NCBI GenBank assembly: GCA_012271015.1
Contig: JAAXHD010000068.1
Coordinates: 1 to 32,092 of the forward strand
DNA: 32,092 nucleotides
Direction of reading: 5' to 3'
Source: Candidatus Poribacteria bacterium
GTDB lineage: Bacteria > Poribacteria > WGA-4E > WGA-3G
Below, piece by piece: positions 1 to 7,403 of this stretch. The position numbers and the translations under genes were made by a program. Each line of letters opens with the position of its first letter. The first letter of the stretch is position 1. Below the pieces are notes generated by a model. It searched no databases. It saw nothing but the letters and a program-made list of their open reading frames with translations, and had not been told where the DNA came from.

Positions 1-115
1 AAACTCAATCTTGATACACTACTAGAGGTAAAAGCGTATGAGCCTGTCCGAGTAATTTTCAGCCAAGATTGGAGCCATATCTATCCGTGGGCACAATTGA
101 CTTCATGATTGAGAA

Positions 116-826
116 TTAAGTTAAAGTTTCCCCAACTGCTAACGAAATAATTTCTACATCGTGAGATGCCGTCAACTTACGGAGTTCCTCGGGTGTTCCT
201 GTCAGTAGAGGGAAGGTGCCATAATGGATGGGCAGAATCGCTCGGATATTGAGTAATTGTGCGGCATAGGCGGCTTCACGCGGTCCCATCGTGAAATGAT
301 CGCCGATGGGAAGCAATGCGAGGTCGGGTTGGTAAATCTCACCGATAATTCGCATGTCCCCGAACACGTTTGTATCCCCGGCGTGGTAGATTTTGTAGCC
401 GTTCCCAAATTCAATCACATAGCCTGCTGGTTCACCGAGATAAACTGTCGTGCCGTTTTCCTCTGTGAAACTGCTACTATGGTTTGCTGAAACCATCGTT
501 GCTTTCATGTCGCCGACAGTGACAGTCCCCCCCTTATTCATACCAATCGTATTCTCGATGCCTTGTTTGCCAAGCCATCCGGCGATTTCAACGATAGACA
601 CAACCGTCGGTGTATGTTTCTTCGCCAGTGGCACCGCGTCACTAATGTGATCCGCGTGCCCGTGCGTTATAAGGATAACATCGAGACTGTCGAAGGTCTT
701 GAGTGCCTCAGGACACATTGGGTTGTTGGTTACCCATGGGTCGATGAGGAGCGTTTGTCCATCTGATTCTATTTTAAAGGTGGAGTGTCCGAGCCATGTC
801 AGGCGAATACCGTTATTAAGTTCCAT
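116..826 (-). CDS. Metal-dependent hydrolase, metallo-beta-lactamase superfamily (UPF0173-like)
   Basis: 236-aa ORF; WLGHSTFKIE...DVILITHGHADHISDA...HAGDTNVFGDM...IGDHFTMGPREAA motifs; start abuts repeat leader CCGCAAGGATAATTAAAATAATG. Confidence 0.9.
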   Translation of the reverse strand: MELNNGIRLTWLGHSTFKIESDGQTLLIDPWVTNNPMCPEALKTFDSLDVILITHGHADHISDAVPLAKKHTPTVVSIVEIAGWLGKQGIENTIGMNKGGTVTVGDMKATMVSANHSSSFTEENGTTVYLGEPAGYVIEFGNGYKIYHAGDTNVFGDMRIIGEIYQPDLALLPIGDHFTMGPREAAYAAQLLNIRAILPIHYGTFPLLTGTPEELRKLTASHDVEIISLAVGETLT

Positions 827-910
827 TATTTTAATTATCCTTGCGGTTCGGTCAGTAGGGTTAGATATTTAACGCGCCTCTTCGTAGAACTGAAGAAACA
901 CCCAAGCAAA
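827..910 (-). repeat. Leader-repeat copy 1 (before UPF0173-like gene)
   Basis: attttaattatccttgcggttcggtcagtagggtt...gcgcctcttcgta...gaagaaacaccc. Confidence 0.75.
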
Positions 911-971
911 AACCTCTCCACTTCGTTGGGGTACAAGATAAATGCCCATAATTAGAAAAGAAAACTGTTCT

Positions 972-2099
972 TTAAAGCTTGCGCCGGTTTAAAACGATTT
1001 CTTTTAATCTTTGGGCGATGATTTCTACCTCTCCCGGCATTAGCGTTTGTCCATTGATGATGACACCGTTTTCCCCTGATCCTGGGATGTCAATGGAGGG
1101 TTCACCTTCTGTGAGTTGCTGAAGGATTTCGTTCCGTGTGATGCCGAGTTGTTCCGCATCAAATCGGATTTCGGTGCGAGGCATGGGTTGTCCCGCTTCG
1201 GAGGGAAAAATACGATGGACGGTAACGCCTTGGATACCTGCGAACACTTCGTCGTAGTAGGTAACCTGATCTTCGTAAGATTGCTGTAATTGGTCGTGGT
1301 CCTGATCCAAGTACCATTCAACAGCAGCGAGTAGACCTACCAGCTCCTCTTTTCCCACCTTCATTCCCCTACCGATAAAAGGGTGCGGTGGTCCGTTGAA
1401 GGCAATAGATTCAATCAACAGTTTTTTCCCGACGATTAACCCACTACTCTGGGGTCCGCACAAGCCTTTTCCGCCGCTAAAGAGTGCCAAATCAGCACCC
1501 ATCTGTGTGAAACGCCAAAGGTTTTTTGGTGGTGGTAACTGTGCCGCGGCATCAACGATGAGCGGAACGTTGTGCCTTTTCGCAATAGCGATGGCTTCCT
1601 CGTAAGGTACCCAGAGGTGTTCCCTACTGGGGTTTGCGAAGTAGAAGATTGCGGCAGTCTTCTCCGTAATGGCGTTTTCTAATTCGTCAGGAGTCGTCCC
1701 ATTTTCGTCCCCTATCTCTACAAATGTGACACCGACCTGCCGAACAGCGAAATCGTATCCGACACGACCGTGCCGGTGCACAATGACTTCGCTTTTCATT
1801 GATGCATCGAGATGAGGCAATTTTTCACGTTTGTCAGGGTCAAGCCCCGTGATACACGCCGCAGTACTGAGCGTCAAAGCGGCGGCAGCACCACAGGAAA
1901 CATACGCCGCTTCGTTGTGGGTGAGTTTCGCAATCTCTTCCCCGACCCGCTTTTGGAGTTCAATGATGTCTACAAAGTGCTTGACAGCGTCTGCCATCGC
2001 CGCGACAACCTCAGGTGGCATGATCGAACCACCGAGTCGTGTGAGCGTTGCGTTGCCGTTGATGACTGTGCGGATTCCTAAGCGTTTGTAAATGCTCAT
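972..2099 (-). CDS. PLP-dependent SelA/DgaE-like aminotransferase-fold enzyme
   Basis: 375-aa ORF; GIRTVINGNATLTRLGGSIMPPEV start and SGGKGLCGPQSSGLIVGKK PLP-lysine region typical of the SelA-like family. Confidence 0.82.
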   Translation of the reverse strand: MSIYKRLGIRTVINGNATLTRLGGSIMPPEVVAAMADAVKHFVDIIELQKRVGEEIAKLTHNEAAYVSCGAAAALTLSTAACITGLDPDKREKLPHLDASMKSEVIVHRHGRVGYDFAVRQVGVTFVEIGDENGTTPDELENAITEKTAAIFYFANPSREHLWVPYEEAIAIAKRHNVPLIVDAAAQLPPPKNLWRFTQMGADLALFSGGKGLCGPQSSGLIVGKKLLIESIAFNGPPHPFIGRGMKVGKEELVGLLAAVEWYLDQDHDQLQQSYEDQVTYYDEVFAGIQGVTVHRIFPSEAGQPMPRTEIRFDAEQLGITRNEILQQLTEGEPSIDIPGSGENGVIINGQTLMPGEVEIIAQRLKEIVLNRRKL

Positions 2100-2103
2100 T
2101 TTT

Positions 2104-2215
2104 GGTAGTTATCAGTTAAGACGTGTGGCGGTTGCGTTTTGCGTGATCCCACCAGAATCTCTTTAGCTGAAAACTGAAGACTGAAAGCCTGCGCAGCAGG
2201 CGTACTGAAAACTAT
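2104..2215. repeat. Inverted-repeat-bounded intergenic element with internal GCCTGC-GCA-GCAGGC hairpin
   Basis: gtagttatcagt (2104-2115) and actgaaaactatt (2204-2216) are near-perfect inverted ends; hairpin at 2187-2201. Confidence 0.6.
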
Positions 2216-3028
2216 TTACCCGACTTCTTCACCATCTAATTTACCGACGTGGAGATCGATTTCATCACGCGACTCAATCTTGTCTACCTTACCGTCTGCC
2301 ATGTGGAAAATACGGTCAGAGACATCTAACATCTTGTGATCGTGCGTTGCGGTGATGATGGTTACACCGTTTTCAGCGTTGAGTCGGCGGAGTAGAGCGA
2401 TAATTTCGAGGCCGGTTTTGGTGTCCAAGTTTCCTGTCGGTTCATCGGCGAGAACAATTGCGGGGTCGTTTGCAAGCGAACGTGCAATTGCAACGCGCTG
2501 TTGTTGTCCACCGGAGAGTTCTAACGGTTTGTGTTGCACGCGGTCACCCAGTCCGACGAGAGTAAGGAGGTCAACGCCTTTTTCTCTGCTTTCATCCGCA
2601 CTCATACCGGCGAAAATCATCGGGAGTGAGACGTTTTCGAGTGCTGTCATAACAGGGATGAGATTGAACGATTGGAAGATATAGCCGATCTTTCGACAGC
2701 GGAGCCATGCGAGTTCATACGCGTCAAGTTGTGCGATGTCCACCTCATCAATGTAGACTCTACCCTCGGTCGGTTTGTCTAAGCCACCAATCATGTTGAA
2801 AAGTGTTGACTTCCCTGAACCGGAGGGACCCATAATGGAGATGTACTCACCGCGCTGGATTTGGAAATTGACACCGCGGAGGGCATCTACGGTCTGTGTT
2901 CCCATTTCGTATCGCTTGATGAGGTTCCGGACGCGAACTGTATTTTCCTTGGGGAGGATGCGTTGGAACTTTTCTGGGGTTTCGGAGAGAATGGCGTTAA
3001 CATCGCCGATTTCTGTTGGTATATTCAT
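2216..3028 (-). CDS. ABC transporter ATP-binding protein, LolD/MacB type
   Basis: Walker A GPSGSGKST, signature LSGGQQQR, Walker B IVLADEPTGNLD, H-loop TATHD; preceded by repeat leader with AAGGA. Confidence 0.95.
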   Translation of the reverse strand: MNIPTEIGDVNAILSETPEKFQRILPKENTVRVRNLIKRYEMGTQTVDALRGVNFQIQRGEYISIMGPSGSGKSTLFNMIGGLDKPTEGRVYIDEVDIAQLDAYELAWLRCRKIGYIFQSFNLIPVMTALENVSLPMIFAGMSADESREKGVDLLTLVGLGDRVQHKPLELSGGQQQRVAIARSLANDPAIVLADEPTGNLDTKTGLEIIALLRRLNAENGVTIITATHDHKMLDVSDRIFHMADGKVDKIESRDEIDLHVGKLDGEEVG

Positions 3029-3116
3029 TTTTTAATTATTCCTTGCGGTTCGGTGAGGTGGGTCGAATGACCAACGCTCCTCTCCGTATATCCGCCTGCG
3101 CCGTTGTTGCAGGCTA
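3029..3116 (-). repeat. Leader-repeat copy 2 (before ABC ATPase gene) with hairpin
   Basis: ttttaattattccttgcggttcggtgaggtgggt...ctccgtatatccgcctgcgccgttgttgcaggcta. Confidence 0.8.
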
Positions 3117-3184
3117 CAATTTCATTAAAACTGCACAATATGGAATGGAGTGCAGTATAGGTGACCATAAATTAAAAAAACAAC

Positions 3185-3676
3185 TTAGCGTCTCTGCAGG
3201 AACCCAAAGAATCCCGATTTTTCAGGTTCAGGTTCGGGCATTGCCGGAGCGTTCTGTTGCGGGTTCGGAATGGCGAACCCTATGAAATTCCGTTTGCCGA
3301 GCTGCTGCATGAACGTAAAGAGCGACGTCTCTGCTTCTTTCCGCGTCAGTTGATACTGGTTTTGGACCCCTTTTATAATCTGCGAAATGGTATGCTTACC
3401 GTCACACATCTGCCACACATAAGTTCCGATGGAATCTAATACAATAACCCTTTTATTTGGGAGCATAAAAAGCTTACTGGCGAGTCGGATCCAGAGTTTA
3501 TCTGTCTGTGGAACAACAAGTGAGGCTTCGCCTTTGTCGTCTATTTCCCAAGTTATCAACTGGTTCCGAACGGGGAACGACTTCATCACCCGAGTCCGAT
3601 CCATATCGGGACGTTTCTTAAGTTTGAGAGCGTATAGAATTCTATTTAGCATAAGGATTTTCGGTTCGCCCCGCAC
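3185..3676 (-). CDS. PqqD-like (RRE-fold) protein
   Basis: Core VIVLDSIGTYVWQMCDGKHTISQIIKGVQNQYQLTRKEAETSLFTFMQQLGKRNFI resembles the PqqD family; start ambiguous (GTG at 3676 or ATG at 3652). Confidence 0.75.
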   Translation of the reverse strand: MRGEPKILMLNRILYALKLKKRPDMDRTRVMKSFPVRNQLITWEIDDKGEASLVVPQTDKLWIRLASKLFMLPNKRVIVLDSIGTYVWQMCDGKHTISQIIKGVQNQYQLTRKEAETSLFTFMQQLGKRNFIGFAIPNPQQNAPAMPEPEPEKSGFFGFLQRR

Positions 3677-3685
3677 TGATAACTA

Positions 3686-4720
3686 TTAGTGGCATTCAAT
3701 ACTTTCAGTAACCTTTTGGACAGTCGAATGCCCATCAGTGCTGCCGATGGACTGAATGACATAGATACGGTTGGATTGATTGCATCGCCATAGATGGAAC
3801 ACGAGCGTTGTCCGTTTAGAAAGCTTATCGAGCATCAATACGGGTGTAAGCGGCACACCATCATAGAGCCGCGTCTGTTGTCCAATGAGGGTCAGGCGTT
3901 CATCTTCTGAGTCTATATTGGAGGTTACTTCAAATCCGTAACCACGGATCGCTTTTGCGTATTTGGCGCGGAACCATGCCTCTAATGGGTTCGGAGCGTC
4001 TTTATAGTCACTCAGCATCACCTCTGCTGGTCCGTATCGTTCCACGCTAAGCCGTCCTATATCGGGTGAAGAAGTATCTAAGTCCTCTACAGAGCCATTA
4101 TTCCGTAAACGGTTGGTTGCCATTTTCGCAAGTCGGACTGTGTTCTGAAAGCGGACAGGCTTTGCAACGAAGGTAAACAACAGGTAGCCACTGAGCAATT
4201 TCTGACGTTCCAACTTGTATTCTGTTGGAACACCTAACTTAAGTCCATAAGCACTCCACAGCGTCAATGGGGTGTCGCCACGATCTGTAATTGATTCAAA
4301 AACCCGAAGTACTGTGGGTCTCCAATTCTCCTTGAGCCGTCCCATCACCTGCACGATCGTAATCCGTTTCCCGGTGTGGAAAATCAGTCCATTCGCACGG
4401 ATACTCCCCTTCCAACTAAAACCGAGAACAGTGCGTCCCTTAAAGAATTCCTCTTCTTTGATGAGATTAACGTTCCGACGGAAGGAGAGTTCTGTACCTT
4501 TCTTATAAGTCTTGCGAATCAACTTGAAGTATTCATCGAGTGTCGCATGAAGGTCTGGCTTTTTGCGTCGGGTATGCGCCCATTTGAGTTCAAGGCGAGG
4601 CATCTCTGGATCGTCAAGTCGGAGATATCCTGTTTTTTGATCTCCGCTGAGTCCGCTGAGTTCCCATGTCGTGGGGATTTCCAGTTCTATGCCTGCCCAG
4701 CCAAAAACAGTCCATTCCAT
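3686..4720 (-). CDS. Hypothetical protein with two similar (possibly Mog1/PsbP-like) domains
   Basis: ATG at 4720 (MEWTVFGWAGIELEIPTTWEL) sits just after leader CCGCAAGGAAAATTAAAAAT; upstream codons of the ORF-track call (to 4924) lie in repeat DNA. Confidence 0.75.
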   Translation of the reverse strand: MEWTVFGWAGIELEIPTTWELSGLSGDQKTGYLRLDDPEMPRLELKWAHTRRKKPDLHATLDEYFKLIRKTYKKGTELSFRRNVNLIKEEEFFKGRTVLGFSWKGSIRANGLIFHTGKRITIVQVMGRLKENWRPTVLRVFESITDRGDTPLTLWSAYGLKLGVPTEYKLERQKLLSGYLLFTFVAKPVRFQNTVRLAKMATNRLRNNGSVEDLDTSSPDIGRLSVERYGPAEVMLSDYKDAPNPLEAWFRAKYAKAIRGYGFEVTSNIDSEDERLTLIGQQTRLYDGVPLTPVLMLDKLSKRTTLVFHLWRCNQSNRIYVIQSIGSTDGHSTVQKVTESIECH

Positions 4721-4832
4721 ATTTTTAATTTTCCTTGCGGTTCGGTGAGGTGGGTTTGATACATAAAGTGTCTTTCCGTATATCTGGGGGAAACACCCAA
4801 TCAAAAACCCTGCGCCGTTGTTGCAGGCTACG
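4721..4832 (-). repeat. Leader-repeat copy 3 (before duplicated-domain gene) with hairpin
   Basis: atttttaattttccttgcggttcggtgaggtgggt...tttccgtatatc...gaaacacccaatcaaaaaccctgcgccgttgttgcaggctac. Confidence 0.8.
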
Positions 4833-4854
4833 AGTTCCTTTAAAGAGCGCATAG

Positions 4855-4941
4855 CCCGTAATGTAATGGAGGGCGGATTTGAGAAACGCCCATCAAAGTC
4901 CAAACGCCCGTCGTTACTCCGCAAGGTATAATTAAAAATCT
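4855..4941 (+). repeat. Oppositely oriented leader-repeat copy
   Basis: Reverse complement reads ...taattataccttgcggagtaacgacgggcgtttggactttgatgggcgtttctcaaatccgccctccattacattacggg, like the copies at 31852 and 31984. Confidence 0.65.
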
Positions 4942-5026
4942 AAATCCCTTTCAAACCTAAAATAGGTTTTTGACTTTACCGGAAATCGTTGCGAAATGTA
5001 ATGGAGCAACGCCCAGATTTAATAGC

Positions 5027-7015
5027 TTAAAATGGTTTGACGATTACGGCTTTAGAGACAAGGGCAATTGCCACGGTTCCCATGCCGATCAGACCGACGC
5101 CGCAGGCAAATCCTGCCGCAAGTACTGGATTGAACATATACCAGCGCCGCATTCCAAATCGCTTAATCATGTAGAACCGTCCAATAATCGCACCGAGTAG
5201 CCGGGCAACCATGCCCCCCGGATCCGCGCCGATACCCCCAATAATTCCGTAGAACCACATGGAGGGTAGTTTAAACACCCACAACATCCCGTAGATTGCG
5301 AGGCTTGAGGTGAGCCCAGCGGAGACATAGTCCCCGCGAATTGCTTGAAGCATCTGGCTGTTTCCATCTCGCAGCGACGTTTTCCAGAGACATTCATTTG
5401 TGGCGTTAATCGGCCACATCATCTGGGCAAACGGATACTGTGCACTGGGGATAGGTGCAATCTTCCAGATGAAGTGAAGCACCACAATTCCACTGACAAG
5501 CAGAATCGGCATAATCAGCAGTGTGCCAGCGAGATTTGAAGTGAAGGTCGTCCCTGTCAGTTCAAGCACTCGCCAACTCTGGGTACCGCGTCCATAATCT
5601 TCGTCTGGGAGTGGCGCAAACCAGATATCTATCTCTTCATAGCGACTTAAAATAAAGGTAATTTCGTGTAGATACGGTATTTCAAAGAGGTCACGTCCCA
5701 AGACACCGAAGGTCCGTGCGGTAACATATGAATTAATCGGTGTGTATAGGAATGCATAACCAAGCAAGAAACTCAGCGGAAAATTTGGGACCATCCAGTG
5801 GATGAGCCAGATAAATCCACCCATACCGACTAGCCACATTAATCCCATCAACCATATCGGGAAATCGCCACGGTTCGGAGGTGTCGCGAAGGATCCCCGT
5901 TCGCCAGCGGCTTTTTGGGTCTTCCGTAGTTTGATGACCATCGGAATTGAAGCTGCCATTCCAACGATAGCAAGACTAAAATTCTTACCCATACCGTAAC
6001 TAATCCAGAAATCCAGACCGTTGAACAAACCAACACCGCGGACATCCAAACCTGGAGTCCACTGGTGGAGAATCTCATACCGGTACAGAATTTGTGGGTT
6101 CAAGATAAATTGCGTCGCCATTGCAGTGATAAACTCTGTCATGACAACCGGGAACGGCAGTACGAACCCAAAGAGCATCTGTCCGAAGTCGGTTCGGAAA
6201 GCAAAAACGCCTGTTGGTGCGAAGCCTTCAATGCTCTGCGTGAAATCTATCCACGGGATCTTCAGAATCTGAATCGGCTGACTCATCATAACACCGGTGA
6301 GCGAAGGCACACCGATATAGAGGAAGCCCCAGATTAACCCAGCCATAGAACCGATAGAGAAGACGCGCCATCGCCATGTTTCTTCTTTGCCTGTTGTTTC
6401 TGCGAGCGCGGTTGCCCCCTGAGCACTAATCGGTGCCATCGGGTATGGGAGTCGTTCAAGATCCGCCGTGAGCCGGAACAAGATATACTGTCCACTAACA
6501 AAACGCAACGTGCCGAGCAATTTCCCGATGAGGTAGATCCCGATAGGCAGGAACCAGTCTGGGTGGATCAGAGTTCGCGTAAGCACGCCGACGGAATCGC
6601 CTGCCGGTACAATCCAGTCTGGAATTTTGTCTGCGATTTCGTAGGAGGCGGCTTGTGGAGTGTTGACAAAGTAAGCGTACCAGATGAAGTTCCGGTACTG
6701 AAGCCCACTTCCGACAGCTGCACCTGTTAACCCGAGGAGCATATAAAGCTCCTGCCGTCGGGCAGTTGTAAAGGAACGCCTCGCGAGTTCAGTAAATAGA
6801 ATAACAGCAACCCAAGGTGCTGCGCCAGCACCGGATTCACCGGATACATAACTGAGATAAATGGAACCCGGCATCATTAGCAAACCAACGAAAAGTGCTC
6901 CAACGAACACCTTAACTGTTAGCCCTGACTCGAAGGTACGAATACCACCTTCAATGTCGTATCGCTGTGCCCAAGCTTGCCATTCATCTGCTTGTGATAC
7001 TCTTTCTCTCGCCAA
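5027..7015 (-). CDS. Large multi-pass membrane protein, OPT/peptide-transporter-like
   Basis: 662-aa ORF with many hydrophobic segments; TTG start (caa at 7013-7015) with AGGAG about 11 nt upstream. Confidence 0.7.
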   Translation of the reverse strand: MARERVSQADEWQAWAQRYDIEGGIRTFESGLTVKVFVGALFVGLLMMPGSIYLSYVSGESGAGAAPWVAVILFTELARRSFTTARRQELYMLLGLTGAAVGSGLQYRNFIWYAYFVNTPQAASYEIADKIPDWIVPAGDSVGVLTRTLIHPDWFLPIGIYLIGKLLGTLRFVSGQYILFRLTADLERLPYPMAPISAQGATALAETTGKEETWRWRVFSIGSMAGLIWGFLYIGVPSLTGVMMSQPIQILKIPWIDFTQSIEGFAPTGVFAFRTDFGQMLFGFVLPFPVVMTEFITAMATQFILNPQILYRYEILHQWTPGLDVRGVGLFNGLDFWISYGMGKNFSLAIVGMAASIPMVIKLRKTQKAAGERGSFATPPNRGDFPIWLMGLMWLVGMGGFIWLIHWMVPNFPLSFLLGYAFLYTPINSYVTARTFGVLGRDLFEIPYLHEITFILSRYEEIDIWFAPLPDEDYGRGTQSWRVLELTGTTFTSNLAGTLLIMPILLVSGIVVLHFIWKIAPIPSAQYPFAQMMWPINATNECLWKTSLRDGNSQMLQAIRGDYVSAGLTSSLAIYGMLWVFKLPSMWFYGIIGGIGADPGGMVARLLGAIIGRFYMIKRFGMRRWYMFNPVLAAGFACGVGLIGMGTVAIALVSKAVIVKPF

Positions 7016-7090
7016 ATTGAATGTTCTCCTTTCTTGGCTGTCGGCTTTAGTCGTTTTCAGTAAGTGGAACGTAACGGAACGTTCTGAAAA

Positions 7091-7279
7091 CTATTCCTCG
7101 CCTGATTCTTCGGTGTCATCAGTGTCTCGTAGTTCTTCCCAGAAATGCGCCCAGAAAATGCCAACTATCAGCACAAGAGCTGAGAACATCTGCCATTGCC
7201 AGCGCCCTTCGAGGGCAAGAACGCTGAACAGCCATAAGAAGGTGCCAAGGATGATGATAAAACTTGCTACTTTTTCCAC
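7091..7279 (-). CDS. Small membrane protein
   Basis: 62-aa ORF with two hydrophobic segments and an acidic tail; co-directional with neighbours. Confidence 0.55.
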   Translation of the reverse strand: MEKVASFIIILGTFLWLFSVLALEGRWQWQMFSALVLIVGIFWAHFWEELRDTDDTEESGEE

Positions 7280-7359
7280 GTTTTCTGTCCTTTCTAATGG
7301 CTATCAGCCATCGGTTTTCGGTTCTCCGTCAGGCACAAGGAACTTTAGAACTCTCATAG

Positions 7360-7400
7360 CCTCTTTAACTGACTGCCGATTGCTGATTGCTGACAGCTCC
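7360..7400. repeat. Short tandem-like intergenic repeat, shared with 31957-31980
   Basis: cctctttaactgactgccgattgctgattgctgacagctcc versus cctctttaccgactgctgattgct. Confidence 0.55.
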
Positions 7401-7403
7401 TCT

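Noticed and set aside
972-2099. True selenocysteine synthase SelA, with selenoproteins nearby
   Set aside because: The sequence fits the broader SelA-like/DgaE PLP family; no SelB, tRNA-Sec or SECIS-like evidence in the window.
4721-4924. N-terminal extension of the 3686-4924 ORF
   Set aside because: Lies in repeat DNA; the ATG at 4720 has the conserved leader and ribosome-binding site.
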